Below the pieces are notes generated by a model. That model did no database searches. It was not told the origin of the DNA and saw only the letters and a list, made by a program, of their open reading frames with translations. This document shows positions 44,600-57,360 of a DNA stretch of 64,000 nt, piece after piece. The number at the start of each line of letters is the position of its first letter. Position 1 is the stretch's first letter. The stretch lies in contig OY855908.1 of the NCBI GenBank assembly GCA_963693305.1, positions 25,421,993-25,485,992 of the forward strand. Direction: 5' to 3'. The translations under genes were made by a program, and so were the position numbers. This stretch comes from Meandrina meandrites (Eukaryota; Cnidaria; Anthozoa; Scleractinia; Meandrinidae).

Positions 44600-44965
44600 T
44601 AGCAATCATAGTCTTTTTTAGGATGCTCGTTTTTTGTCCAACCTTTTTCAACGCAATTCTCCAACGAACTTTCAACATGCCAAATGCTCGTTCCACTACA
44701 GATCGTAGCGCACCGAACTTTAGGTTTTAAACTTTCTCTGCTGCTGAGTCAGGCGTCTTCTGTCCGGGTAGGTTTTCACTAGCCAGTTTGTTAGTGAATA
44801 GGCACTGTCGCCAGCTAAAAGGGGCCTTATTTCTGTTCCATTTATATTGCCTGTTGGACCACTTTAGAAGAATTTGCGTTCGCTGCAAGTTCATAAATCA
44901 AACACTCTCTCCTAATTGTCTCAACTATTCCATTTAAAAAATGTACAAAAATTTCATCTAATAAA
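44600..44965 (-). pseudogene. PIF/Harbinger transposase (DDE_Tnp_4) relic
   Basis: The minus strand encodes IRPLLAGDSAYSLTNWLVKT then YPDRRRLTQQQRKFKT. After a frame change it gives SVVERAFGMLKVRWRIALKK. The GDSAY segment carries the second catalytic aspartate and the VERAFGMLK segment the glutamate of HARBI1-type nucleases. Upstream, at about 44880-44960, a worn YELAANAN piece precedes it. Stops and shifts make it non-functional. It is opposed to the Myb-like relic, as in complete Harbinger elements. Confidence 0.78.
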
Positions 44966-45213
44966 ACTGCTCTTGAAAATTTAATACATCTCTTTCACTG
45001 CTTTACATTCTACGCCGTGATTTTCCCTTAAATTAAAGTTTAATTCTGTTCAACTAATTAAAAGCCATTTACAATAAACGCTCCCAACCGACAAACGATA
45101 AAAAGCAAAAAATTTTCAATGCAGCAATTTTTTTGAACTCCTACTTATAAAGAAAAATTATTTGTTCTTTCGCAACACGCACAAAATCCGGCGGCTTCAC
45201 AAAGCAAATCTTG

Positions 45214-45270
45214 ACATGTCGGGAAAATATTGACATGGCGGGAAAAATATTGACATGGCGGGAAAATTCC
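45214..45270. repeat. three tandem ~20-bp units
   Basis: TGACATGGCGGGAAAAATAT-type units repeat three times. A 37-bp perfect palindrome around GTCGTCATGAC follows at about 45334-45370. Confidence 0.8.
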
Positions 45271-45579
45271 GCGGCCTCACAAAGCAAAAGCGCATGGAAT
45301 GCACCTTGGAATGCACCTTCTCCCCCTCGCATATTCTCGTGTCGTCATGACAACGTCATGACGACACGAGACAAAAAGGAGAAACCACATTTTTGCCGAA
45401 ATACGATTGTATACGCCATTTCGACCTTTCCTTGATGCTTTGTTGTAAGTTACATGTGACTTTCATATCATATAAAATTACCTATATCCTGCATAATGAA
45501 AATATTTTCATTTAAGTCACTTATCCGACTAATGCTGCTCCAAAATATTTCTTTTAGTATCCTGTATTATAATTTTCAG

Positions 45580-46326
45580 TGCAGCTAAAACATTGTTGAA
45601 AAGTATGGAAAGATCGGAAACTTCCAGCAAAAGTTGGAAACAAATGAACCAGAAGAGGATTCATTTTTTTCGAATTAAAAAAAAATCTACCGATTTTCAG
45701 TTTCGTTTATTTTCAAGTATAAAAAAATACAGCATATGTGCAAACGGCTTTATGTAGTTTCGTGTATCTAGTCTCGATGAAACCGATTCGACTTTGGCTC
45801 GCTAAGATAGCTACCTCTCGTCTTCAATTTTGGAGCGCTTTGAAAACGCTCTTGTTACAGTAAATTATTCACACTAGCCGCATTCTCAAGATTATTTAGT
45901 ACCTGGAAATAAACATGCCACGGATAAAATTGCGGCTGAGATATGTATTCATGCATTTTATTTAGCAATGAATGTGGTATGTGGCGTGGCATGTTCAATT
46001 CCAGGCGCTAAACAATCTTGAGATTGCGGCTAGTTTGAATAATTTACTGTTACCCAAGGGTTTCCAAATGGAAGACGCGGAGTAGCTATCTTGGCAAGGA
46101 AAATTCGACGCATTTCATCGAGACTAGATTCACGAAAGTAGACAAAGCCGTTTGCATATACGCTGTATTTTCTCATACTTAAAAATATAAGAAAAAATAT
46201 CGGTAGATTTTTTTTAATTCGAATTTACGCACCATAAACCTCTTCCTCCTCATTTGTTTACAACTTTTGCTAGGAGTTTCCGATCTTTCCATACTTTTCA
46301 GCAACGTTTTAGCTGGCATTAAGCGC
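45580..46326. mobile_element. 0.75-kb palindrome with arms of ~330 bp
   Basis: The left arm runs from GCAGCTAAAACATTGTTGAA and the right arm ends TTCAGCAACGTTTTAGCTGG, inverted. Matching internal landmarks include AAACGGCTTTATGTAGTTTC against its inverse at about 46130-46155, and CTCAAGATTATTTAGTACCTGG against its inverse at about 45998-46022. The centre is near 45955. No coding capacity. Imperfect pairing shows it is not a recent duplication. Confidence 0.88.
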
Positions 46327-46329
46327 TCA

Positions 46330-47830
46330 AATAATCTATGGGATCTTAGCATTGCTCAAACGTTGTTGTAGCTCCCAATTATACACAAGCATAATATTTT
46401 GAAGCAAAAGTTCAACAGTCAACTGTGCAGCAATTTCTACTCAGCCGATTTCGTTGAAACTTGCTCACACTAAAAATTGGATAATTTGAACTTGTTGACA
46501 TTGATAAGAAAAATCTATCGTCGCGTTTAGAAAATATTCGCGTCTTTTTCATAAATATATTTTTTCAAAAGCGCTAATATCTCGTGATCGTTTGCCTTGT
46601 TTGCCCTTTACTTTAAAGCTTTATTAAAATTTAGAAAAGAGCACCTCTGTTCCCCCAAAATAGCCGCGGGCCATCTTAACCAAAGTACAATCCAAATGTA
46701 AACGAGTCATCGCGAATTTTATCTTACTGAGAAAACTTCTCTAGATTAGTCTTGTGCTTAACTGACAAAAAATCCAGGAGATGAATTTAGCACGATACAG
46801 AAGCTGCACAGCCTACCGTACAAATAGCGTCCGTACAAAATTTATGGTTCACAGAACGACTGATTTATTTTTCGTTCTCAAGTTTTAACACAGAGTCTTT
46901 TGCGGCAGATTTACTCGCGACTTACATGATACTAGTCACGCAACTCCGGCAACATCGACGCGAGAACCCACGCATCCGCTCGTGTCTACCTGTTCTAAAA
47001 ATATAAAAATTGTCTCGTGTCATAGGGTGCGTGGATCTCGCGCTTACGGTCTCCTCCCATTATGGCTCCTGCTTGTAACAAGTAAAAAACGTTGCACTTT
47101 CGTTTTCGTTGCACTTTCGTTTTGAGCATGTGCATGAAAGTTAAAATGGATATTATCGCGTTTGGGCTCAAACCGCCCTCGTACACAGCGTCTTCGTTTC
47201 CCTTGACCAGCGGTCGGAAAATGAGCTACCCTGAAAAGATCCGATTTGAAGTCCAAAAATATCGGACTTAAGATTGAATTTCGCGTGTCTAGCTTTCAAA
47301 AGCATGCCTCAACAAACTTTTTCGTGTTTTTTTTTTCTGCCAATGTCTATTGTTTTAAAAACCAATCAAAATCGATCCTGCAAAGAAACTTTCGAGAGGT
47401 ACGAGATTGGGGCTTAACAACCTCTATATAGAACGCGGAAAAGGAGAGTTCAGGGACTGGACTAGGAGACATGGTACATGGAGAGGGCGAGGAGAAGGTG
47501 AAGAGAGATGGGGAGATGCTTTCAATGCTTTCCGTTAAGTCTGTTATTCGGTGAAAACGACAAATTACGGAATAAACAAATTCGAAGTAAAATTTCTGAA
47601 GCAGAATTTCTGAAACTAACCTTTATTCTAAATAACTTCGGCAGTCTGTGAAGTTTGTATAAACTTGCAAACTTTCCGTGCAGTCCTTTGCCTTCGCGAT
47701 GAGTGACTCCGGCCACAGTTTGCTAGATTTCCTGGTAAAAGTAACTTTAAATCGTTGAATATATTTTCTTACGTTAACTGTTTGCCTTTTCCCTTTTCTT
47801 TCTTAGGACTTTTACAGCTTTAAACGAACT
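46330..47830. other. intergenic, no gene recognised
   Basis: AT-rich sequence with scattered short frames, including two minus-strand frames at 46995-47256 in different phases that do not resemble a known protein. Confidence 0.4.
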
Positions 47831-47834
47831 TCTA

Positions 47835-50800
47835 ATAAAAAATCAAACATCGAGTGGCAAACTTCAAAACTTCAAAATCGCTCAAACTTTGGCTGTCAGT
47901 AGTCCATAATGAGTTATTCATCGCCATGCAATTCATTTGTCAAATAACTTTTTCTTTCGGCAGGAAATGACGATCATAAATTTCACGGCCAGACACGGGA
48001 AAATTCGACTGGAAAATTAGCGCTTTTTAAGCAAACCACTTACCTTTACTATAAAACCTGAAGACATCCACTTGTTATCAGCTTATTCTACATCTTTTCC
48101 AGATTTTATTCTATAATTTCTATGACGTTTAAATAAATTCATCTTGGACACTAAGAGAGATCTGAAAGAAATCCCACTCTTTCTCTATGGAAATGACAAG
48201 GTAAATTTAAGAAATTATTTGGCATACTACCTTTATATCAAATAAACTGATATTTTGGAAATAAAGTCAGGAAGAAATGGCCTTTCAATTGATGTCACTT
48301 TTTGCCTGGGGAAATTAAATCGTTCTCTCTAAGAAAGCACTAAAAATCACGAAATCAAGCAAATAAGAGATTGCGTGACAGACGTGACAAAGGTGGAAAT
48401 TGCGATTCTCAAATATTTTGGCCCTATAAACTCCATAAAAATAAAAAGATCTTATTGCTATGCATGAATTTGCCATTCATTAACTTTTTGTGAAGAAAAA
48501 AAAAACAGCGTTTGATTTTTATTAAAGCTTTCCCTCTGTTTTGCGTGCAAAGTGTACCCAGTTTATATCATTTCTTTCACTTGGATGTTGTGTTATGTGG
48601 ATGCCTTTGTGAGTAATTTATTAATGCTATCACTAATATTACAAAGTTGCTAATTCTAGTTGCTAGTTCTTAATGTATATTTATCACTACAACTGAACAA
48701 CTTGTCAGCATTGTTATGGTTGCTAATTCTAAACAAGTTTCCCTCTTGATTTTTGGATTTTCCCACGGCCTTGCCACATATCTCACGCGCTGTGTAATTA
48801 CTGCAATGCGGTTATTGTGCTCTTTTCACAGTATAATGAAATTAAAACAGACTGCTCCTGTAATAGATAAGATAAAAGCTAGTCGTTAATTACTTTGCGC
48901 AATTGGCAAAGGATATTTCGAATCACTGTTCCGGCGGGTCGTTTTCTTTTGAAATATTGAACCACAGAAAGTGAACTCATGCTTAGCTGGCTAGACTGGG
49001 TGTTTTCAGAACCCGGAAACTGGACATACTTTTATTCCTGAGTTAGATCAGGTAAGTTGTGTGTAAAGTAAAGAAAATTATTATCTCAGAACACTACCTG
49101 AAAAGGTTCAATCTGTGGAATGATACAGCATATAGTCCGCTTGCGAAGAATTTTTACTGACGTTATTTGTATTTATTTTCAACAAAAATTACAGAATTAC
49201 CTCAACCTTTTACCTGTATTCCACTCTTTTTTGCACCAAAGAAATAACAAAAGGCAAAGCGTGACTCGAATGTATCTTAAGTTGATTCCACTGATTTGGA
49301 TATCGCAGCCAATGCAACAAATTGAATGTTTTGAAGAGTAACAAAAAGTACCCTAAAGCGAACCATTGACATCCACTTCTCATTTTAAATACATATGAGC
49401 ACGAATGGGGGCATCCTCGGAGACCCAGGTAGGTTAGTCGGGGCAAAACGAAGTAAACCGGACAGAAATTTAAGAGCCCCTGGGAAAAGAGTCTCTCCAG
49501 ACCATTTCCAAGCGACTCTGCGAGTGCTGGCTCCTGATTGAGCAAAAAAAGAATCCTTTGTATTATTTTGCCCAATCGGCGAACAGTAACTTCAAAGTCA
49601 CTTTCTTGTGTTCTTGCACGGCAGTCTATTTCAATTTACATTAGAGAACCACAAAAAGTCGGGGAATCATTTCGGATGTCAGAAAGAAATATATTTCAAG
49701 ATCTACCCTGATATTGTCATTTGGACTGATCAGAGGAAATAGTGGCTTGTTTACCTGTATGCGACACATTAGCGGCCGTTCGGCACACTCGTCTTATCTC
49801 GTCTGGCACGTGCAGTAAAACAATGTACGCAGCGCGAACAAATTGCAGTTGGCCGAAAAATACTAAGATAAAGTCAGAAAAATGTAAAATCAAACGTACA
49901 TTTCAGAAATTGAGAACTTGAAACTTACATCAATCACACATTTAATGTCTTTTTTATATTTTTTATTTTCGGATATTTCGGCCAACTGGAATATTCCCGT
50001 GCTGCAAAGAAATACACGCAGTGCGGGCCAGACGAGTATGCCAAACCGCCCTCAATGCACTGCACAGGTAAACAAGGCACAATTTATATTTACAATACAT
50101 CTAGTCGGTCCAAACAAACATTACCGGTGGATGTTCATATATTTTTCTTTCTGACATCCAAAATGACTTCCCACATTTTTCGGCTATCTTATGTTAATTA
50201 AAATAAAATATGGCCAATACAATAGCCGCCTAGTAAGAAAACACGAAAGTGACTCTGAAGTTGCTATTCGCTGATTGGGCAAAATAATACAAAGGATTCT
50301 TTTTTTGCTCAATCAGGAGCCAGCATTCGCAGAGCCGCCTGGAAATGGTCTGGAGAGACTCGTTTCCCAGGGGCTCTTACACCTTTATAGAAAACTTTTG
50401 CCGCTACCATTTCTGCCCGTTTACTTCGTTTTGCCCCCACTAACTGCCCCTGGATCTCCGAGGATGGAATGGAGGAAGCTGCTTGTTCAACCTTCCGCTT
50501 ATTTCTTCACATCCATTATGATACGTGGACATGGTATACCTAGTACACTGTTTTTAAACAAAGGCTCGCTTGCGGCGTGGCGAAGTAACTAACGTACAGG
50601 CCAGTACAAAAATTAGCCAGGGCTGGCTGGCATATAATTTCAGCAACGTATTTTTAAAATGTGCAGGTAAAACAATTCAGGTTGAGTACTTTTAAGAAAG
50701 ATGAAATGGAAATCCATTCAGTTTTAACTTATCACTTACCGGTAATATATCTCGCAACTACGGGTGAAAACTCGGGAGCCGAGTGACTGCCGTCAAAAGT

Positions 50801-52560
50801 ACAATGGTTTGTTAATTTAGGAATGAGTGAGAATTTGCGCTATTCTCTATCGTGAAATGTTAGAATTTAGGTGATGTCAAAATACAATTAAAATCAACAA
50901 AAGCGGTCTTTATCTGAAGAAAAAAGGCCTTCCCCGAGGAAGCATACTCCCGGATCCCCGAAAAGAGGCAAGCCTACAACTCTTGAAAAACCTGGCTATG
51001 TAACGCCCCTGATAGCATTTTGCGTGTCACTCATAACATGAAAAAACTATAAATAAACTAATCTTTGATTATTTTGCGTGCCACTCGGGTAACATGAATA
51101 AATTGATGAGCAAATATTTGATCCACAACTGTTTGGTTCATTTTGAGCGAAAACGATCCTACGTCGGGCAAAAACCACTGAATACTTTTCAGAGGGAATC
51201 ATATTAATCAGTTGGAAACCAAAGATAACACAACACGCAGGGGCATCCCAGAAATTCTTACATAAAACCCAGAAGTTTATTTAAACTACCATTAAGGGGG
51301 CTTTGGCAGATTGGAAGTTGATTTGATTTTTGCAGGTTTGGGATAAATCTGCCTTATCAAAAGATGTCTCATAATTACAATCAGATGGAAAAATCCATCT
51401 TTGCTCTCAAACTTCAGTTGTAGGGTTTTCTCTACCATATGAATCGATATACTTATATAGTCGGTGGCTCCCTTGTTACACCCTTAATGTGCAAGGAAAG
51501 TGGCTCCCAACTAAAAGCCATGAATGGTAGAAAACAACGAAACTACGTACGTTTACCATTACATGCAAATAGCATGGATATCCAAAGATTTTCGTGCTGC
51601 TCCCCAACTTACCAAACGCCTGGAACAGGCTTAAGATGTATAACTACCGGTATATTACAAAGTGTAATGAACCATTTTCTTGTCTCACGCCACCAGTAAC
51701 AGAAGGGACGGCCCCTTTTTTGAGTTTGTTTCGAAATTTGGAAATGATACTTTGTTTGTTACGCTAACACTTCCAGTGGTTATTTATCAGTCCCCCAGTG
51801 GACATGTATACATAAATCTACCACCCCTGTGGAGCATGAATTTGCTTACACTGTACATGGGTACGGTCGGTAGATTGATATAATAAGCAAAAATCGTAGA
51901 TTCTCAAAAGAAAATGATGTTGTTTTATGAACAGCGATGAAATCAGTTTATTTTTATCGAGTTTTAGCTAAAATATCCGAAAATCACAATTTCCACTTTT
52001 GTCACGTCTGTCACGCAATCTCTTATTTGCTTGATTTTGTGATTTTTAGTGCTTTCTCAATGAGAACAATTTAATTTCCCCAGACAAAAAGTGGCATCAA
52101 TTGAAAGGCCATTTCTTCCTGACTTCATTTCCAAAATATCAGTTTATTTGATATAAAGGTAGTATGGTAAATAGTTTCTTAAATTTACCTTGTCATTTCC
52201 ATAGAGAAAGAGTGGGATTTCTTTCAGATCTCTCTTAGTGTCATGAATTTATTTAAACGTCATAGAAATTATAGAATAAAATCTGGAAAAGATGTATAAT
52301 AAGCTGATAACAAGTGGATGTCTTCAGGTTTTATAGTAAAGGCAAGTGGTTTGCTTAAAAAGCGCTAATTTTCCAGTCGAATTTTCCCGTGTATGGCCGT
52401 GAAATTTATGATCGTCATTTTCTGCCAAAAGAAAAAGTTATTTGACAAATGAATTGCCTGGCGATGAATAACTCATTATGGACTACTAACAGTCAGAGTT
52501 TGAGCAATTTTGAGTTTTCATACTTTTGCCGCTATTTTCCGATTTTGTTTGATTCTTGCA
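47835..52560. mobile_element. 4.7-kb nested inverted-repeat structure
   Basis: Outer arms at about 47835-48440 and 51945-52560 are inverted copies over about 600 bp. Examples are GACATCCACTTGTTATCAGC against its inverse at about 52308-52327, and GAAATGGCCTTTCAATTGAT against its inverse near 52097-52116. Inner arms at about 49370-49860 and 49990-50490 are also inverted. They give mirrored ORFs that both begin MGKIIQRILFLLNQEPA (minus from 49575, plus from 50275). The middle of the structure is near 49920. No transposase was recognised. The ORFs mirror each other because of the repeat and are unlikely to be genes. Confidence 0.85.
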
Positions 52561-52564
52561 GACA

Positions 52565-53340
52565 TTCACTCTTACGTTTCCGTCGGGTCGATTTGTGGAT
52601 TTTGGTGTGGAGTTGATCCTGTGTTTTATTCTTTTTAGCCGTTGTAAATTACCGCTTCATTCGATAAACATGTTGAAAATAAGACACTTGATCGCGAAAT
52701 AATATTTCCATTTCTTTAAAAAAACGTATTCCATTGTTAGTTCATAAAAGCAATAGACCGCACTTTGCGAGAACACTCGAAAAGCTTTTAAATCACTCTC
52801 CTGATGGCTTGTGATTTACAAGCTTTACTCGTGTTCTCTCAACATCCCGCGGGGGTTTATCGCACTAGTAAACCCCAAGAAAGTGTGGTCTATTGCCTTA
52901 ATGAACAATTTGACAGAAACGTAATATTTTCACGAAAGAAGAATAAAAATGGCGAACGCGTCTGCGCTGAATGATTTGTTGTCTATCACAGTCATATTTG
53001 TACAAAGCGCCTAGCCAGCTAGTCTCCACCCCAGCTCTAGTCTCACCCTAGCACTTGGATGAGAATGACAAATAGAGCGATTTTCATTGAACCATTAAAA
53101 AAAGCTTCTAACAATTAGTCAAAATAGTCAAACTAAACAAGCGAAAACAATGGAATTTCTGTACAATTGTATCTAATTGTTTAGTAACTATTTCACAGTC
53201 GAATGAAAACCGCTCTATTGCTTTTCAACGACATATTCATCAACTTATATTTACTGATTTATCCTGTTTGGGTACTTAATAGGTGGAATAGTTACTACTA
53301 GTTAATACATATAATCTTCTTATTGTAAGTTGACGGGGCA
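52565..53340. other. intergenic, no gene recognised
   Basis: Contains a foldback-like pair around 52745-52905 (TGCAATAGACCGCACTTT-type against GTGTGGTCTATTGC). No exon found. Confidence 0.4.
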
Positions 53341-53365
53341 AGCGTGTGTTTTAAATAGAGTTTAC

Positions 53366-53455
53366 CTGCCTACCTACCTACCTACCTACCTACCTACCTA
53401 CCTACCTACCTACCTACCTACCTACCTACCTACCTACCTACCTACCTACCTACCG
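53366..53455. repeat. (CCTA)n microsatellite
   Basis: About 22 CCTA units. The LPTYLPTY ORF is its translation. Confidence 0.97.
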
Positions 53456-53704
53456 ACCGACCGAGCTACATTTAACAGATTTGCTTCATTACATTTAAAA
53501 CACAATTTCTGCTATAAAAGGGATAGCACCTCCCACTGAGTAATTTAGTTAGGTACTTTTAAGTATTAAGTAGTATTAAGTATTAAGTACCTAAATAGCT
53601 ATAGCATCATTAGTAATGCTCTAACGATTTTAGCCTCGCATTACTATGGTATTTGCGATGAATTGCAGCTGTATTCCCTTACTGCAGATTTCTTTTTTAT
53701 CTAG

Positions 53705-53988
53705 GTGAAAAACGTTTTATCGTGCACACACAGACTGACTTAATCAAACAACATGATTTTGAACGTTTTGTTTTTCCGACAGATGTTCCGGAGGTTGCAC
53801 CAGAGAACCGTCCATCATCAGTTACGATGGCGGTCTCTGAAGAGCCCCCCGGTGAAAATAACAACCAAGCCAGTGAAGTTCCAAAGCTAAATATCGTTAG
53901 AACAGGTAATTATTATAGCTGCGACATTGATAGCCTTGGCTACTATAGAAGAAGAAATACCAAAATTTGTAGCGATATAACCAACATG
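53705..53988 (+). CDS. candidate upstream exon of the ZU5/UPA gene
   Basis: A good acceptor (TTTCTTTTTTATCTAG) precedes 53705 and a strong donor (ATG then GTGAGT) follows 53988. Between them is one open frame of about 94 codons with EKRFIVHTQTDLIKQHDFE, FPTDVPEVAPENRPSSV and SEVPKLNIVRTGNYYSCDI. It is hydrophilic, with no recognised domain. It ends in phase 0. The next clear exon joins in frame only if its acceptor is the weak ATTAG before 56116, or if an unseen exon lies between. Membership in the same gene is inferred from strand and position. Confidence 0.5.
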
Positions 53989-56115
53989 GTGAGTTTTCAA
54001 AGCAATAAACCATTTAAAAAGGTAATTAGTGACATCATGACAAAGAAACAACAAAGAAATATTTTTTTCGAAAAAGCCATCTATTACTTGAGAGAGGCTT
54101 CCAAAACATTTTGCTGGAGCCTGGATCATTGCCACTAAAAAACTGAGGGCAGCCGGCCAATGAATGATGCTATGTTTCAGTTTCATTCAATGACTGAGAA
54201 ATCGAGTAAAGAAAAACTAAAAAATACTGAGACAAATGCATTCTATGTTGATCTTGGTAGAATTTTTTTTCCAGTTTTCCCACTTTCACATTGGCAGCTG
54301 GGAGAAAACGCTCGCAAAAAAACAGTGCTCACGTAAGTATGCTTTCATGAACAAAATAAGCACTTATTAGCAGAGTGGGAGGACCGGCCCGTACAAGTGT
54401 TTTCGAAATGCTCCCCATTCATTCCACGTTTTACCCACAGACACCCCAATAGATAAGCATTTGTGATAAAAGAACTGCTGTTTTAAAATGATCATTAAAA
54501 CATGCTAACAGTGCTAAATTTTTCCATGCCCAATTTAGAAAAATTGATCCGAGATAAATGAATATATATATCTCACAGGATTTTTAAGAACATGGCTACA
54601 GCAATTTCACCTGTTACTGATAGTTTTGATACTAGCCCTGAATAGAGAGCTTTCGAAAAAGCACAATTGTAGCTCAGATGAATATAAAAGCCTCTTCTTT
54701 ATGCCCTTTGGGGACAAAAGCACTAACTTCACAGTATTTTCATCGAATCATGAATTGTACTATTTTATTAAGAATGTTTACAACATGAAATGTGAGTCTA
54801 AATTGACACTTAGATAAACGTGGAGAAACATTCGGCCAAGAGCTTATTTGTAGCGTTCTAAGGGCATTGACTTCTCAAATAAACTGAACTGTAGCGTCCT
54901 ACATCGACTTTTGATTCAATTGATTTAAACCAAGCAATATATCAGATATATCTGAGTAAGCACTGGCATGTGGTGTTTAAGTCAATTATCGACTCATTGT
55001 TGACCGGAAAACCACGCGATCGCATTCCTCCCCTATATTAAATCAATTGCAAAGAGAACTCTGACAGTTTGCTAAACGGAGAACACCTAAAATTCAAAAT
55101 AGAAGAAAAAGATCTACTCACATAATCGCTGGAAGTGATTTCGTTACCACCGATTAGAAATGTGCCGTAACTACTGCTTCCGAGCTCTAATTCATGTGCC
55201 TAGATCCTTTTGCCGTCCAAAAGAGGCACAACATCATATGTCCAACCGCTTCGAGTCTTAATGTCGACCCGCCTAAGTCTGAAGTAGGATAACAGACGAC
55301 GGAAACTTGCAAATCGTTGGACATTCACCTTCACTAGAGGTGAAAGTCAATGATGTCTTCAGGCAAACCTCCTTTGGACAGCAGTTATAGAAAGCTAACT
55401 CGATCAGCTGACTTATCCGAGTTCGTCCGCAACTAAAATTCAAACGTATGTACACAGTGCATCAAAGACTTGGGCCTGACTCTCCCCCCACGCAAGTGTA
55501 TCCGGGATGCGAGGGGGGAGGGGGTGAAAGATTGAGGAAAAAGACATTATATCCACAAAGAACTTGTATACTTTTCATGCTAGGCACGCTAGACAAGCCG
55601 AGATTTTTTTTTAAGCCGAACTACATAAATGAAGTGATATTTTCTGCAGCCTGGTTCTTACAAATCCGATCGGATATATATTTATATAAAAAGACAGTTT
55701 TAATTCATTGATCAAGGTTAAAAGTAACTAAAAATAGTCTCATACCGTCTGTTATGTGAGAGAAAAACCTGTATGCTTGATCAAAACGGCCCAATCAAAA
55801 CACGGCACCGTGAGGAATAGGAGGGACGGTATCACATTAACTCTTACCGCCGGCAATAACCGTAAATTTTCAAAGTACCTTAATAATTTGTAATGTAAGT
55901 TACTCCTTTAGATATTGTACATGATTAATTAAAATAAAAAATAGACGAATTATCAACCATCTTAAGGACTGGGGTGATGTGCACGCGCGCACGTGTGTGT
56001 GGCAGCGGGAAGCTTTCGTCCAAGGCCAACTCCCTGCGAGGTGGCTGTTAGTTCAGCGCCAGAAATCGCTGAAGATTTCAGTGATATACATTGTGATCAA
56101 TTGAAAATATATTAG
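53989..56115 (+). other. probable intron, no feature recognised
   Basis: No additional in-phase exon was found. ORFs at 54626-54817 and 55448-55711 lack splice support. Confidence 0.4.
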
Positions 56116-56141
56116 TTGCCACCTCTCTTTTTTGCCAATAG

Positions 56142-56479
56142 AATCCATGTTACAGAAGAAGGTTGCACATGGATTTGCAAGGAAGCTGGTTTTTGTATAA
56201 CATTTTTTTCAAAAGCGGTGACAGTCTCCAAAGAAGTCAAATGTTCATTGTGGAGTTCTAGTGCTGTCTCGCCAACTCTCGAAAAAGATAGCACTTTGGT
56301 CAGCAACGTAATAGAGCTCACATGCGAAGACTCAGCTGGTATAAACTATGATAAAGTTACTGTGGCCTTGTCTCACAGTGTAACTGATTTGAGAGGCCGC
56401 GAGTTGGTGATGAAGGAATCGATTCACCCAGAGAACGAGACTTGGAAGGATTTAGACACAACCTTTTGGGAGCCATCCG
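56142..56479 (+). CDS. ZU5-domain exon of a ZU5/UPA protein
   Basis: The exon follows a pyrimidine-rich acceptor ending GCCAATAG at 56141 and ends before GTATGC at 56480. It encodes RIHVTEEGCTWICKEAGFC, then VKCSLWSSSAVSPTLEKDS, VSNVIELTCEDSAGINYDK and VTVALSHSVTDLRGRELVM. The ALSHS...LRGRELV block and the preceding VSNVIELT match what I know of ZU5 domains in PIDD-like, UNC5-like and ankyrin-like proteins. ZU5 mediates intramolecular folding with UPA and, in PIDD, self-cleavage. An alternative start at 56116 would join 53705-53988 in phase. The exon ends with one base of a split aspartate codon that matches the next exon exactly. Confidence 0.75.
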
Positions 56480-57009
56480 GTATGCAGCTACTGTTCATTA
56501 GATTAATTAACAAATAGAATGGTCTTAAACGTGCTTTGCTCTAAAATCTTAATTTAACTGAAGCACGTTTTTATCATTTTGAAAAGTTAGGGTTGTAAAA
56601 GTTGTAGCAACAAAATCACAACATGTGCACACGCAAAAATGTGTAGCGGGGCCATTCCCCAAGGTAATGTCCCAGGTAATAGCTCACTGAGTGACAGCCT
56701 GGCCCGAAAGTGTCTGCTCGAGCGATTGTGGGATTATTTGGGGATAAAAAACGAAGAATGTGATTGTGATTTCAGGGTTAGATGCCAAACCAGATGTTCT
56801 TTTCCTTGCAGCTTTGTTGTTGTGGCGCAATTGGGTTTGCGCCAGATACTTGCCAATTCAATTGAAATTTGCTCTAGCAACTTGTCAGGTTTCTTTCGAG
56901 TTTTAAAAGTTCCGGCTTCTTCTTCTTCTTCTTCCTGGGTGACTCACCTCCTTCAATTCTGAAGATTCTCGTGAGCGTATAACTAAAATTAAGGTAAGGC
57001 TTAAATGCT

Positions 57010-57360
57010 ATGATAAGACTAAGTAGAAATAATAATACTAATAATAAAGTCAAAGTTAACATCGTTTGGTTTGGCCTTGGTCAGACGGCAGGCTTTTCTT
57101 GAAGGCCGTCAGGTTTGGTGCATTTACTGTTTCATTGGCCAGGCTGTTCCACTCTCGTATCGTTCTTGGGAAAAACGAGTACATGTGGTAGTCCGTCTTT
57201 GAGCGGGGAATTTTGTACGCATTTGAATTTACGTGCCGTGATCTCCTTTGAAGTGGCGTCATGAACTCTTGAGCGTCCATGGCAATCAAGCCTTTATGAA
57301 TTTTATACATCATGCAGAGTCTAAACTGAGCTAATACCACTCTATATGTCAAAGGGGGGT
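57010..57360 (-). pseudogene. LINE reverse-transcriptase C-terminal tail (CR1/L2-like)
   Basis: The minus-strand frame has RLCMMYKIHKGLIAMDAQEF, TPLQRRSRHVNSNAYKIP, TDYHMYSFFPRTIREWNSL and NAPNLTAFKKSL. This is the conserved C-terminus of non-LTR elements of the CR1/L2/jockey type. An AAT-rich 3' tail lies at about 57030-57050. It is severely 5'-truncated, with only the last ~100 codons left, but the frame is open to its stop. Confidence 0.82.

Noticed and set aside
49210..50592. Two similar protein genes (MGKIIQRIL...) in opposite orientation
   Set aside because: They are mirror translations of inverted repeat arms that lose similarity when frames drift, with no domain.
53330..53539. Tandem LPTY-repeat protein
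   Set aside because: Translation of the CCTA microsatellite.
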